From Geodermatophilus pulveris (GTDB lineage Bacteria > Actinomycetota > Actinomycetes > Mycobacteriales > Geodermatophilaceae), in NCBI RefSeq assembly GCF_900188375.1, contig NZ_FZOO01000002.1, positions 1 to 64,000 on the forward strand: a DNA stretch of 64,000 nucleotides, read 5' to 3'. A program made the translations under genes and the position numbers. Below are positions 51,005-62,901 of the stretch, in pieces. The notes below the pieces were generated by a model that saw nothing but the letters and a program-made list of their open reading frames with translations, ran no database searches and had not been told where the DNA came from. The stretch's first letter is position 1. Every line of letters begins with the position of its first letter.

Positions 51005-51423
51005 GCCGGCCGTCCGTGGGCTCCCCCCGAACAGCCGCTGTCGTCTCCCGGGGGACGACCGCGGTCAGGCCCCGCTGCTCGAGACACACGGGCAGCGGGG
51101 CTGCCCCCGGCCACCGCCCGGTCGAGCTGCGCTCAGCCGACGTCGGGGCGCTGTCCGTCAGGCGGTACCGCAGCCACAGGACGCCGCCGGCGGCGGGCGG
51201 GTCCAGGCCTCCGTCGTGCGCGCGGCGATGCCGTCGAGGCGCAGGACGCGGAGTCGTCCCGGTCGTCCCCTCGGCCGCGTCGAGGCGGGCTGGGACGACG
51301 GTCGCCTCCGGATCGTCGTCGGGTCACCGGCCGCGGGCACCCGGGCAGCGGGGCGCCGCCGGTCGGTCCGGCGGCGCCCCCTGCCGTCCACCCCGCGGCC
51401 GTGGTCGGCCGCGGGCTCCCGCG
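51005..51423. other. Convergent gap
   Basis: 419 bp between the ANTAR gene and malate synthase. Contains the hairpin at 51350-51380 (separate entry). No gene is supported; frames here are Arg/Ser/Pro-rich. Confidence 0.5.
51350..51380 (-). terminator. Hairpin terminator of malate synthase
   Basis: Perfect 13-bp stem, arm ggggcgccgccgg (51350-51362) pairing with 51368-51380 across a 5-nt loop. It lies 43 bases beyond the glcB stop. No U-tract is present. Confidence 0.65.
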
Positions 51424-53664
51424 TCAGGTCGCCGGGCTCGGCGACCGGTCCTCCAGGACGGCCTCGCGGGTCGGCGACTGCTCGTCGCCGCCGTCGACCG
51501 CCTTCGCCTGCTGCCGCCACTGGGTCAGCGCCCGCTCGGTGTAGCCGTTCGGCTCCCGCCGGCCGGAGAACACCAGGTCCAGCGCGGCCTGGAACGACGG
51601 GCTGCCGTCGAGGTCGGCGCACATCGGCTGGTACCCGGGCTCGGCCGCGTTCTGCTCGTCGACCACCTGGGCCATCCGGGCGAAGGTCTCGCGCACCTGG
51701 GCCTCCTCGACCAGCCCGTGGTGCAGCCAGTTGGCGATCTGCTGGCTGGAGATCCGCAGCGTCGCGCGGTCCTCCATCAGGCCGACACCCTCCAGCGTCG
51801 GGACGGTGGAGCAGCCGATCCCCAGCCCGACCCAGCGCACGACGTAGCCCAGGATGGACTGCGCGTTGGTCTCCAGCTCGTGCACCTTGGCCTCGTCGGA
51901 CAGCCCGGCGCCCGCGTCGGGCAGCACCGGCGGGACGAGCAGGCCGCGGCGGTCGGCGAGGGGGCGCTTCTTCAGCTCCTCCTGGACGGCGAGCACGTCG
52001 GTCTCCAGGTAGTGCAGCGCGTGCAGCGTGGCCGCGGTCGGCGAGGGCACCCAGGCGGTGTTCGCCCCGGCCCGCGGGTGGGCGCCCTTGGTGTCGAGCA
52101 TCTCCCGCATCGCCGCGGGCTTGGCCCACATGCCCTTGCCGATCTGGGCCTGCCCGGCGAACCCCGCGCGCAGGGCCACGTCGACGTTGCGGTCCTCGTA
52201 GGTCGTCAGCCAGGTCTGCGACCGCTGGTCGTCCTTGCGGACCACCGGCCCGGCCTCGAAGTCGGTGTGGATCTCGTCGCCGGTGCGGTCGAGAAAGCCG
52301 GTGTTGACGAAGATGACCCGGTCGGCGGCGCGGGCGATGCAGGCCTCCAGGTTGGTCGACGTCCGCTTCTCCTCGTCCATGATCCCGATCTTGAGCGTCG
52401 TGGGCTCCATGCCCAGCGCCTCCTCCACCGCGGCGAGCAGCTCCACCGACAGCGACACCTCGTCGGGGCCGTGCATCTTGGGCTTGACGATGTAGACGCT
52501 GCCGGTGCGGGTGTTGGAGTACCGGGCGCGGCCGCGCAGCTCGTGCAGCGCCGCGGTCGCGGAGACGAGCGCGTCGAGGACCTCCTCCAGGATCGGCTCG
52601 CCGGCGGCGGTCCGGACGGCGTCCAGGCGCATGTGGTGGCCCACGTTGCGCACCAGGAGCAGCGAGCGGCCCGGCAGGGTCAGCTCGCCGCCGTCGGTGC
52701 CGACGTAGGTGCGGTCGCCGTGCACCTCGCGCGTGACGGTGCGCCCGCCCTTGCCGAAGGAGGCGGTCAGCTCCCCGGTGCGCAGCCCGAGCCACGACCG
52801 GTAGGCGCCGACCTTGTCCGGCCCGTCGACCGTGGCGACCGAGTCCTCCAGGTCGACGATCGTGCTCACCGCGGACTCCATCAGGGCGTCGGACACCCCG
52901 GCGTGGTGCTGGGTGCCCACCCGGGTCGACGGGTCGACGGTCAGCTCCAGGTGCAGCCCGTGCCGGCGCAGCAGCACGGCGGCGGGGCGGTCGCCCTCCC
53001 CGGCCCGGTGCCCGGCGAACTGGGCCGGGTCGGCCAGGCCGGTCGTCCCCGACCCCGTGTCGACGGCCAGCTCCCCGGGTGAGGGCACCCGGTAGGCGAC
53101 GACGTCGGCGTGGCTGCCCTCGGCGAGGGGGAAGAAGCGGTCCAGCAGGCGGTCGGCCTCGGCGATGACCTGCGCGCCCCGGCGCTCGTCGTAGCCGGGC
53201 TCCAGCTCGTGGTCCAGCGGGAGCGCGTCGGTGCCGTACAGCGCGTCGTAGAGGGAGCCCCAGCGGGCGTTCGCGGCGTTCAGCGCGTACCGGGGCACGG
53301 TCGCCGGCACCACCAGCTGCGGGCCGGGCACCTCGGCGATCTCCCGGTCCACGCGGGTCACCCGGACCGTGGGCTCCTCCAGCGGCAGCAGGTAGCCGAT
53401 CTCGGTGAGGAAGGCCTCGAGGGCCTCGACGTCGCCGGCGCCGTGCTCCCGGTGCCAGTCGTCGATCTGCTGCTGCAGCTCGTCGCGGCGGCGCAGCAGC
53501 TGCTCGACCCGCCCGGCGAACCGCTCGTTGAGCTCGGCGACGGTCGACCAGAACCTCGCGGGCCCCAGGTCCAGCCCGGCCACCAGCTCCTCGGCCACGA
53601 AGTCGCGCAGTACGGGGTCGACCTGCAGTCCACCGGTCGAGGTGTCGTCGCTTCCAGTCTCCAC
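51424..53664 (-). CDS. glcB: Malate synthase G
   Basis: 746 residues from GTG 53664 (AGGAGGAAG about nine bases upstream). Condenses glyoxylate and acetyl-CoA to malate in the glyoxylate cycle, with Mg2+. Signature segments: DALMESAVSTIVDLEDSVAT, LVRNVGHHMR, YIVKPKMHGPDEV, LKIGIMDEEKRTSTNLEACI (catalytic Arg/Glu region), FVNTGFLDRTGDEIHT, GKGMWAKPAAM and HPRAGANTAWVPSPTAATLH. Length agrees with isoform G (about 720-740) rather than A. Single gene with its own hairpin terminator; isocitrate lyase is not in the window. Shows growth on C2 compounds or fatty acids. Confidence 0.96.
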   Translation of the reverse strand: METGSDDTSTGGLQVDPVLRDFVAEELVAGLDLGPARFWSTVAELNERFAGRVEQLLRRRDELQQQIDDWHREHGAGDVEALEAFLTEIGYLLPLEEPTVRVTRVDREIAEVPGPQLVVPATVPRYALNAANARWGSLYDALYGTDALPLDHELEPGYDERRGAQVIAEADRLLDRFFPLAEGSHADVVAYRVPSPGELAVDTGSGTTGLADPAQFAGHRAGEGDRPAAVLLRRHGLHLELTVDPSTRVGTQHHAGVSDALMESAVSTIVDLEDSVATVDGPDKVGAYRSWLGLRTGELTASFGKGGRTVTREVHGDRTYVGTDGGELTLPGRSLLLVRNVGHHMRLDAVRTAAGEPILEEVLDALVSATAALHELRGRARYSNTRTGSVYIVKPKMHGPDEVSLSVELLAAVEEALGMEPTTLKIGIMDEEKRTSTNLEACIARAADRVIFVNTGFLDRTGDEIHTDFEAGPVVRKDDQRSQTWLTTYEDRNVDVALRAGFAGQAQIGKGMWAKPAAMREMLDTKGAHPRAGANTAWVPSPTAATLHALHYLETDVLAVQEELKKRPLADRRGLLVPPVLPDAGAGLSDEAKVHELETNAQSILGYVVRWVGLGIGCSTVPTLEGVGLMEDRATLRISSQQIANWLHHGLVEEAQVRETFARMAQVVDEQNAAEPGYQPMCADLDGSPSFQAALDLVFSGRREPNGYTERALTQWRQQAKAVDGGDEQSPTREAVLEDRSPSPAT

Positions 53665-53895
53665 GCTCGTCTTCCTCCTTCTCCTCGGGACGACCGTCCC
53701 GTCACGGGGAGCACCCTCTCGGCTCTCCGCCCGCCCGGCCACCTCGGCCGGTCCCCGGGGGGCCTCCGCACGCCGCGGTGTGGCACCGCGACGGCCCAGC
53801 CTGGCACCCCGCCGGCGACCCCGCGTCGGCGCCCCGGTCCGGGTGCCGTCGCCGTCCGGCCTGCCCGGTCGGCGCCGGTGCGGTGACCTGGCCGC

Positions 53896-54552
53896 GTGAC
53901 GGTCGTCCGGGAGCGGGGGGTGGCGGGCCGGTCGTACGTGGTCACCGGCGGGGGACGCGGCGTGGCCGGGCGGTCGTCGAGCGCCTGCTCGCCGACGGCG
54001 GTGCCGTCGTCCTCGTCGAGCTCGACCCGGCCACGGTGGCGTGGGTGGGCTGGACACCGCCTCCGCGGCCGAGGGTCCTGGAGCTCGTCGTGGCCGACCT
54101 GGCCCCGGCGGTCGTCGGGTGCTCGACGGCGGTCCGCCGCTTCCTGGCCCGCCGGTGGCGGCGGGGCGATCGTCAACGTCTCCAGCCACCAGGCGCAGCG
54201 GGCGGTGCGCGGCGCGCTGCCCCACGCCACCGCCAAGGCCGCCACCGAGGGGCTGACCCGCGCGGCGGCGGTCGACCACCGGCCGGCGGGCATCCGGGTC
54301 AACGCGGTGGCACCGGGGTCGATCCGCACCGAGCGGTACGACGCCCACCTGGCCGCGCTGGGGCCCGCGCGGGCGGCGCGCACCGAGCAGCAGATGGCGC
54401 GGCTGCACCCGCTGGGCCGCGTCGGCCGTGCCGAGGAGGTCGCCGGCACCGTCGCCTGGCTGCTCCCCGACGCGGCCGCCTCCCTCACCGGCGCGACCGT
54501 CCCCGTCGACGGCGGCCGGGCCGCCCGCGGGCCCGGTCCCGAGGAGTCCTGA
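53896..54552 (+). pseudogene. Short-chain dehydrogenase/reductase, two frameshifts
   Basis: The frame starting at GTG 53896 has the SDR start YVVTGGGRGVAG and, after a nonsense stretch, a normal C-terminal half: GGGGAIVNVSSHQAQRAVRG, ALPHATAKAATEGLTRAAAV, IRVNAVAPGSIRT, PLGRVGRAEEVAGTVAWLL and SLTGATVPVDGG. The missing middle (RAVVERLLADGGAVVLVELD) is found in another frame at about 53970-54090. Two compensating indels are needed. In the active site the usual YxxxK reads HATAK, so the catalytic Tyr is His. Inactive as written. Confidence 0.7.
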
Positions 54553-54571
54553 TCCCGACGGCGACCCGCGG

Positions 54572-55222
54572 TCAGCCCGGGCCGCCGGCCGGGACCGACG
54601 CCAGCAGCCCGGCCTCGACGTGGTCGAGCAGCTGCCTGCCCACCCGGTCGGCGTGCGCGTCGTCCAGACCCCGCAGCGGCCCCTCGAGGAGCAGCATCGA
54701 CAGGCCGTGCACCGCCGACCACGCCACCATCTCGGCGTCCCGGCGGCGCTCGGCCGTCACCAGGCCGACGCGGACCAACTCGTCGAGTGCGGCGTTGAGC
54801 AGCTCCAGGGGCGTCAGCCCGGAGTCGCCGCAGGCGTCGTGCTCGTCGGTCAGCTCGTCGGCGGCGGCGAAGGCGGTCCGGAAGAGGCCCGGTTGCTCGC
54901 GGGCGTAGCGCAGGTAGCCGGCGCCCACCGCGCGCAGGCGCAGCAGCGCGGTCCGCTGCGGGTCGGCCGGCGCGACCGCGGCCTGCTCGGCCTCCATCGA
55001 CCGGGCGAGCTGGGACATCGCCACCGCGCACACCGCCCGGAGCAGGGCGCGGTGGTCGGCGAAGTGCCGGTAGGCGGCGTTGGGCGACACCCCGACGCGC
55101 CGGGTCGCCTCGCGCAGCACCACCGCCTCCGGGCCGCCTCGCCGGGCCAGCTCGGTGCCGGCGGCGAGCAGGGCGGCGGGCAGGTCGCCGTGGCGGTAGG
55201 CCGTCCGGGTGGGCTTCGACAT
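54572..55222 (-). CDS. TetR-family repressor
   Basis: 216 residues from ATG 55222. HTH region: YRHGDLPAALLAAGTELARR, EAVVLREATRRVGVSPNAAYRHF (recognition helix) and ADHRALLRAV. The C-terminal ligand domain (LLRLRAVGAGYLRYAREQPGLFRTAF) is of the TetR_C_33/WHG type. Divergent from an MFS exporter 74 bp away, with palindromes between them (next entry). It almost certainly represses that exporter and itself; the inducer is unknown. Confidence 0.88.
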   Translation of the reverse strand: MSKPTRTAYRHGDLPAALLAAGTELARRGGPEAVVLREATRRVGVSPNAAYRHFADHRALLRAVCAVAMSQLARSMEAEQAAVAPADPQRTALLRLRAVGAGYLRYAREQPGLFRTAFAAADELTDEHDACGDSGLTPLELLNAALDELVRVGLVTAERRRDAEMVAWSAVHGLSMLLLEGPLRGLDDAHADRVGRQLLDHVEAGLLASVPAGGPG

Positions 55223-55254
55223 GTTGACAGTGTCCCCGGCGGCGGGCACTGTGC

Positions 55255-55286
55255 ACACCGTCCACATTGGTGGACACCGTCCACAT
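55255..55286. promoter_or_regulatory. TetR operator: overlapping palindromes in the tetR-MFS intergenic region
   Basis: Two 13-bp direct repeats, acaccgtccacat, at 55255-55267 and 55274-55286. Between them GTCCAC at 55260-55265 pairs with GTGGAC at 55270-55275 (4-nt spacer), which pairs again with GTCCAC at 55279-55284 (3-nt spacer). The three half-sites lie 10-35 bp upstream of the MFS ATG, well placed to block its transcription. Confidence 0.75.
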
Positions 55287-55296
55287 GGGAGTCGGC

Positions 55297-56859
55297 ATGT
55301 CCCCAGCCACCCGCACCCGCCCGGGCGCCGTCCTGGCCGTCATGTGCCTGGCGGTCTTCACCGTCAACGTCGACACCACGATCGTGAACGTCACGCTGCC
55401 GACGCTGGTCGCCGAGCTCGGCGCCACCACGCGCGACCTGCAGTGGATCGTCGACAGCTACCTGCTGGTCTTCGCCGCGCTCGTCTTGGCCGGCGGGAGC
55501 CTGTCCGACCGGCTCGGCCGGCGCGCGCTGCTGGTCGCCGGGCTGGCCGTGTTCGGCCTGGGCAACGCCCTCGCCGCCGTCGCGGGCACCCCCGGCGAGC
55601 TGATCGCCGCCCGTGCGTTCACCGGCATCGGCGCCGCGGCGGTCTTCCCGACGACGCTGTCGATCCTCACCCAGGTCTTCCGCGAGCGGGCGGCCCGGGC
55701 CCGGGCGATCGGGCTGTGGGGGGCCAGCACCGGCCTCGCCGTCGCGTTCGGGCCGATCACCGGCGGCGCCCTCCTCGAGCAGTTCTGGTGGGGCAGCACC
55801 TTCCTGGTCAAGCTGCCGATCGCGCTGCTCGCGCTCGCGCTGGTGCTCGCGCTGGTCCCGGAGAGCCGCGACCCGGCGGCGCCGCGGATCGACACGGCCG
55901 GCCTGGTGCTGTCCGCGCTCGGCCTGGGCGCGCTCGTGTACACGATCATCGAGGCGCCCGGCCACGGCTGGGGCTCGGTCCGCACGCTGCTCGGCGCCGC
56001 CGTGGCGGCCGGGCTGTTCGCGGCGTTCGTCCGCCACGAGCGGCGCACCTCCCAGCCGATGCTGGACCTGCGGCTGTTCGCCGACCGCCGGTTCACCGCC
56101 GCCGCGCTGGCGATCACGGTGGCGTTCTTCGCACTGTTCGGGTTCATCTTCCTCGTCACGCAGTACTTCCAGTTCCTGCGCGGCTACGGCCCGCTGGAGA
56201 CCGGGGTGCGGATCCTGCCCGTCGCGGTGTGCGTGGCCATCGGCTCCGTCCTCGGCTCGCTGCTGGTGGTCCGGCTCGGCAACAAGCTCGTCGTCACCAC
56301 CGGCCTGCTGTCGCTGGCCGTCGCCTACGCCTGGGTCTCCACCGCGAGCGACGTGACCGGCTACGCGGAGATCGCCGGGCAGATGGTGTTCCTCGGGCTG
56401 GGCATGGGCCTGACCAGCGCCCCGGCCACCGAGTCGATCATGGGTGCGGTGCAGACGGACAAGGCGGGCATCGGTTCGGCGGTCAACGACGCGACCCGCG
56501 AGGTCGGCGGCACCCTCGGCGTCGCCGTCATCGGCAGCGTGTTCGCCTCGCTGTACGCCGTCCAGGTCGAGTCCCTCCCCGCCGGTGTCCCCGCGGAGGT
56601 GGTGCGGGCGGCCGGGGACTCGGTCGGGGCGGCGTTCACCGCCGCCGCCCAGGTGCCCGCCGGGCCGGCCGAGCTGGTGCGCGCCGCCGCCGAGCGGGGC
56701 TTCTTCGACGGGCTGGCCGCGGGGTGCCTGGTCGCCTCCGGCGTCGCCCTCGCGGGCGCGGTGGTCGCGGTCCTCGCGCTGCCCGCCCGGCCGCCGTCCG
56801 GCCCGGTCGTGCCCGGCGGCACCGCGGGGCAGGGAGTGCTGGCCGCCGACGCGACGTGA
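55297..56859 (+). CDS. MFS drug exporter, DHA2 (14-helix, EmrB/QacA) family
   Basis: 520 residues from ATG 55297 (GGGAG about seven bases upstream; ATG 55285 and GTG 55267 would lie in the operator). Fourteen hydrophobic segments. Motif D/C elements: VNVDTTIVNVTLPTLVAELG and LQWIVDSYLLVFAALVLAGG; motif A: GSLSDRLGRRALLVAG; motif C region: GASTGLAVAFGPITGG. Proton-driven export of a toxic compound or metabolite, under the divergent TetR. A hairpin follows five bases after the stop. Confidence 0.9.
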   Translation: MSPATRTRPGAVLAVMCLAVFTVNVDTTIVNVTLPTLVAELGATTRDLQWIVDSYLLVFAALVLAGGSLSDRLGRRALLVAGLAVFGLGNALAAVAGTPGELIAARAFTGIGAAAVFPTTLSILTQVFRERAARARAIGLWGASTGLAVAFGPITGGALLEQFWWGSTFLVKLPIALLALALVLALVPESRDPAAPRIDTAGLVLSALGLGALVYTIIEAPGHGWGSVRTLLGAAVAAGLFAAFVRHERRTSQPMLDLRLFADRRFTAAALAITVAFFALFGFIFLVTQYFQFLRGYGPLETGVRILPVAVCVAIGSVLGSLLVVRLGNKLVVTTGLLSLAVAYAWVSTASDVTGYAEIAGQMVFLGLGMGLTSAPATESIMGAVQTDKAGIGSAVNDATREVGGTLGVAVIGSVFASLYAVQVESLPAGVPAEVVRAAGDSVGAAFTAAAQVPAGPAELVRAAAERGFFDGLAAGCLVASGVALAGAVVAVLALPARPPSGPVVPGGTAGQGVLAADAT

Positions 56860-56863
56860 CCCC

Positions 56864-56895
56864 CGGCGGGCCGGCCGGCGCCGACCGGCCCGCCG
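56864..56895 (+). terminator. Hairpin terminator of the MFS gene
   Basis: 11-bp perfect stem (56864-56874 with 56885-56895) and 10-nt loop, starting five bases after the stop. GC-only, no U-tract. It separates the exporter from ppsR. Confidence 0.6.
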
Positions 56896-57027
56896 TCCCG
56901 GGGCGGTCTGGCAGGGTGGCCCCACGGGGGGCACAGTGACGTCCGTCTCCCCGGGTGCCCCGGGCCCGGCTGCAGGCGCCGCGGGCCGGGACGGCAGGTG
57001 CCCGGGGTCGGCGGGGAGGCGGGGGAG

Positions 57028-57917
57028 ATGACGCAGGACGGCGGCGAGGACGACGCCACGGTGCCGGTCTTCTTCCTGTCCGACAGCACGGGCATCAGCG
57101 CGGAGACGATGGGCAACGCGCTGCTCATCCAGTTCCCCGACCTGCACTTCGAGCGCACCCTGATCCCGTTCATCTCCACGGTCGAGCAGGCGCGCGAGGT
57201 GGTCGCCCAGCTCGACGCCGCGATGGACGGACCGGTGCCGCCGCTGGTGTTCACCACGGCGGCGGTCGACGAGGTGCGGGAGGAGCTGCTGAAGACCAAG
57301 GCCCCGATCATCGACTTCTTCGGCATCCACATGGCCCGGGTGGAGGAGCAGCTCGGCGCCCGCGGGCTGCGCGAGGCCCGGCGGCTGCACGGGGTCGGCG
57401 ACGTCCGGCGCTACAACGACCGGATGGCCGCCATCGAGTTCGCCATCGAGCACGACGACGGCCTGAGCCCGCGGGGGCTGGACCGGGCCGACGTCGTCCT
57501 GCTGGCGCCGTCGCGGTGCGGCAAGACGCCGACGGCGATGTACCTGGCCCTGCAGCACGGCCTGTTCGTGGCGAACTACCCCCTGGTCGACGAGGACCTG
57601 GAGACCACCGACCTGCCCCGCCCGGTCCGGGACCTCGCGGACCGCTGCTTCGGGCTGACCACCACCGTGGCCCGGCTCAGCCGGGTGCGGCAGGAGCGGC
57701 GCCCGGACTCGCGGTACGCCTCGGAGGACCAGTGCCGGTTCGAGCTGCGGCGGGCGATCGCCATGTACGACCGGCACCACCTGCCCACGGTGGACACCTC
57801 CGCGGCGTCCGTGGAGGAGATCGCCGCCGTGGTGATCCAGACCCTGGCCCGGCAACGGCGCCGCCCCGGCGCGCGCCCGCAGTCCGGCCGCGACCCACGG
57901 CGAGGAAGGACCCCCCG

Positions 57918-57921
<4 letters not shown>
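57028..57921 (+). CDS. ppsR: PEP synthase regulatory protein (bifunctional kinase/pyrophosphorylase, DUF299)
   Basis: 297 residues from ATG 57028 with GGGGGAG directly upstream. DUF299 landmarks: [66 protein letters not shown] and the P-loop [20 protein letters not shown]. Known members inactivate PpsA with ADP by phosphorylating a catalytic-loop Thr and reactivate it by phosphorolysis. The gene overlaps ppsA by four bases (ATGA), the expected partner. The basic C-terminal tail ([11 protein letters not shown]) is an extension of no known role. Confidence 0.93.
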
Positions 57922-60338
<2,417 letters not shown>

Positions 60339-60545
60339 GCGGAGGCGCCCCTGCGGCCGGCGACGCCGCACGGGCGCCGGGACGGCGGTCCGCGCGCTCC
60401 AGCAGCCAGCCGGGGACGCCGTCGGAGGACGCGCTGCGGTTCCTGGCCGGCTGGGCGGCGGCCGCTGCCCCGGTCGGCACCCACGGGACCTCCCGGCCCT
60501 GGGTCGCAGCCCGGCCCCCGGCACCGGGTGGGCCATCATCGGCCC

Positions 60546-61313
60546 ATGTGCAGCACCGCGCCGCCCCGCCTCGCGTGGGCGCGGCTCGCCCTGCTGGTCC
60601 TCGCCGTCGCGCTGGCGGCGGTGGTCGCCGCCGTGGTGGGGCTGCCCGACGTCGCGCAGCTGCGCGCCGACGTCGACCGGCTGGGGTCGGCGGCCCCGGC
60701 GGTCGTCGCCCTGCTGTACGCCGTGGTCACCCTCACCCCGCTGCCGAAGACGGTGCTGAGCGCGGCCGCCGGCGCGCTGTTCGGGCTGGCGACGGGGGTC
60801 GCGGTCGTGCTCGTGGGCGCGGTGCTCGGGGCCGTCGCCGCGTTCGCGCTGGCGCGCGCGCTGGGCCGCGAGGTCGTCGAGCGGGTCACCGGCACCCGGG
60901 TGGCGCGGCTGGACGCCCTGCTGGGCCGCCGCGGCCTGGTGGCGGTCCTGGCGGTGCGCCTGGTGCCGGTGCTGCCCTTCACCGCGGTCAACTACCTGGC
61001 CGGGCTGACCGCCGTCCGGTTCCGCGACTACCTGGCCGGCACCACCCTCGGCGTCGTCCCCGGCACGGTCGCCTTCGTCGCCCTGGGCGCCTACGGCACG
61101 ACGCCGGGGTCCTGGCCGTTCGTGCTGGCCGTCCTGGTCCTGGTGGCGCTGAGCGCCGGGGGCGCCGCCGCGGCGCGGCGGCACCGCAGCCGGCAGCCCG
61201 AGGCCGGTGCGGCACCCTGCACGGGAGCCGCCGACGCCGTCCCGCAGCCCCGGGGACCCGCCGTCCCCCGACCCGAGGAGCGCCCGTGCCCATCCCCACC
61301 GCCGAGGAGCTGA
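60546..61313 (+). CDS. TVP38/TMEM64 (DedA-like, VTT-domain) membrane protein
   Basis: 255 residues from ATG 60546 (GTG 60528 is an alternative). Six or so membrane segments with the VTT signature: LLYAVVTLTPLPKTVLSAAAGALFG (the F/Y-xx-TxxPxP re-entrant loop), then ALARALGREVV, RGLVAVLAVRLVPVLPFTAV and NYLAGLTAVRFRDYLAGTTLG. Relatives move polyprenyl phosphates or phospholipids or affect membrane potential. The C-terminal ~40 residues are a Pro/Arg tail overlapping the ALDH gene by 28 bases, so the two are linked in translation. 207 bp separate it from ppsA; nothing is seen in that gap. Confidence 0.82.
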   Translation: MCSTAPPRLAWARLALLVLAVALAAVVAAVVGLPDVAQLRADVDRLGSAAPAVVALLYAVVTLTPLPKTVLSAAAGALFGLATGVAVVLVGAVLGAVAAFALARALGREVVERVTGTRVARLDALLGRRGLVAVLAVRLVPVLPFTAVNYLAGLTAVRFRDYLAGTTLGVVPGTVAFVALGAYGTTPGSWPFVLAVLVLVALSAGGAAAARRHRSRQPEAGAAPCTGAADAVPQPRGPAVPRPEERPCPSPPPRS

Positions 61314-62812
61314 GCCGCCGGGCCCGGGACGCCGCCGCCCGCTGCGGCGTCGACCTGGACGCGCTCGCCGGGGACTCCCCGGTGACCTCGCCGGTCAACG
61401 GCCGCCCGCTGCTGTCGGTCCGCCGGCACACCGCGGCCGACGTCGAGCCCGCCGTCGCCCGCGCCGGCGAGGCCTTCGCCGCGTGGCGCACCGTGCCCGC
61501 CCCGCTCCGCGGCGGGCTGGTGCGCCGCCTCGGCGAGCTGCTGCGCGCGCACGCCGACGACCTCGCCACCCTGGTCACCCTGGAGGTCGGCAAGACCGCC
61601 TCGGAGGCGCGCGGTGAGGTCCAGGAGATGGTCGACGTCTGCGAGTTCGCCGTCGGCCTGTCCCGGCAGCTCTACGGGCGGACGATCAGCTCCGAGCGGC
61701 CCGGCCACCGGCTCATGGAGACCTGGCACCCCCTCGGCGTGGTCGGGGTGATCAGCGCCTTCAACTTCCCGGTGGCGGTCTGGTCGTGGAACGCCGCCAT
61801 CGCGCTGGTCTGCGGCGACCCGGTGGTGTGGAAGCCCTCCGAGCTCACCCCGCTGACCGCGGTGGCCTGCACCGCCCTGCTCGACCGGGCGGTCGCCGAC
61901 ACCGGCGCGCCCGCCGCACTGGGCCAGGTGCTGCTCGGCGGGGCCGACGTCGGGGAGGCCCTGGTCGCCTCCCCGGGGGTGGCGCTGCTGAGTGCCACCG
62001 GGTCGACCCGGATGGGGCGGACGGTCGGCCCGCGGGTCGCCGACCGGTTCGGCCGCGCGCTGCTGGAGCTGGGCGGCAACAACGCCGCGATCGTGACGCC
62101 GTCGGCCGACCTGGACCTCACCACCCGCGGCGTCGTCTTCTCCGCCGCGGGGACGGCCGGGCAGCGGTGCACCACGATGCGCCGGGTCATCGCTCACGTC
62201 GACGTGGTCGACGCGCTGACCGACCGGCTGGTCGAGGCCTACCGGCGGCTGCCCGTCGGCCCGCCGACCGACGAGGGCACGCTCGTCGGCCCGCTGATCC
62301 ACGCCGGGGCGCACACCGCCATGCAGGAGGCCCTCACCGCCGCCCGGGAGCAGGGCGGGACCGTCGTCGTCGGCGGCGGGCGCCGGCTGGCCGAGGAGGC
62401 GCCGGACGCCTGGTACGTCGAGCCGGCGATCGTCCGGATGCCCGGGCAGACCGACGTCGTGCGGCAGGAGACCTTCGCGCCGGTGCTGTACGTGCTGCCC
62501 TACCGGACGCTGGAGGAGGCGATCGCGCTGAACAACGACGTCCCGCAGGGGCTGTCGTCGAGCATCTTCACCTCCGACCAGGCCGACGCCGAGCGGTTCC
62601 TGGCCGCAGACGGCTCCGACTGCGGCATCGCCAACGTCAACATCGGCACCTCGGGGGCCGAGATAGGCGGGGCGTTCGGCGGGGAGAAGCAGACCGGCGG
62701 GGGCCGGGAGTCCGGTTCGGACGCCTGGCGGGGCTACATGCGCCGGGCCACGAACACCGTCAACTACTCCGGCGAGCTGCCGCTGGCCCAGGGGGTGGAG
62801 TTCCCCCTCTGA
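61286..62812 (+). CDS. ALDH7-type aldehyde dehydrogenase (alpha-aminoadipic semialdehyde/P6C dehydrogenase-like)
   Basis: 508 residues from GTG 61286, with GAGGAG about six bases upstream. Features: VISAFNFPVAVWSWNAAIAL (cofactor site), VVWKPSELTPL, LLELGGNNAAIV (general-base Glu), FSAAGTAGQRCTTMRRVIAH (catalytic Cys), and the ALDH7 C-terminus NIGTSGAEIGGAFGGEKQTG followed by GRESGSDAWRGYMRRATNTV. These match L-piperidine-6-carboxylate/antiquitin-type enzymes of lysine breakdown. Lysine 6-aminotransferase or dehydrogenase genes are not nearby, so the lysine role is inferred from family only. Confidence 0.9.
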   Translation: MPIPTAEELSRRARDAAARCGVDLDALAGDSPVTSPVNGRPLLSVRRHTAADVEPAVARAGEAFAAWRTVPAPLRGGLVRRLGELLRAHADDLATLVTLEVGKTASEARGEVQEMVDVCEFAVGLSRQLYGRTISSERPGHRLMETWHPLGVVGVISAFNFPVAVWSWNAAIALVCGDPVVWKPSELTPLTAVACTALLDRAVADTGAPAALGQVLLGGADVGEALVASPGVALLSATGSTRMGRTVGPRVADRFGRALLELGGNNAAIVTPSADLDLTTRGVVFSAAGTAGQRCTTMRRVIAHVDVVDALTDRLVEAYRRLPVGPPTDEGTLVGPLIHAGAHTAMQEALTAAREQGGTVVVGGGRRLAEEAPDAWYVEPAIVRMPGQTDVVRQETFAPVLYVLPYRTLEEAIALNNDVPQGLSSSIFTSDQADAERFLAADGSDCGIANVNIGTSGAEIGGAFGGEKQTGGGRESGSDAWRGYMRRATNTVNYSGELPLAQGVEFPL

Positions 62813-62858
62813 CCGGGCGGGCATCACCTGCCAGGGTGGGATGCGTCGATCTGTGATG

Positions 62859-62885
62859 GATACCTGTTGACTCTCGATAGGTATC
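62859..62885. promoter_or_regulatory. Inverted repeat upstream of the DUF2975-HTH pair
   Basis: Perfect 7-bp arms, gatacct (62859-62865) and aggtatc (62879-62885), 13 nt apart, ending 16 bp before the DUF2975 start. A TTGACT box lies inside (62867-62872). The HTH protein encoded two genes on could bind here; unproven. Confidence 0.5.
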
Positions 62886-62901
62886 GCGCGACGGTCGGTG
62901 C

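Noticed and set aside
50260-53082. 940-residue plus frame opposite malate synthase
   Set aside because: Shadow of glcB and of the ANTAR gene; no recognisable domain.
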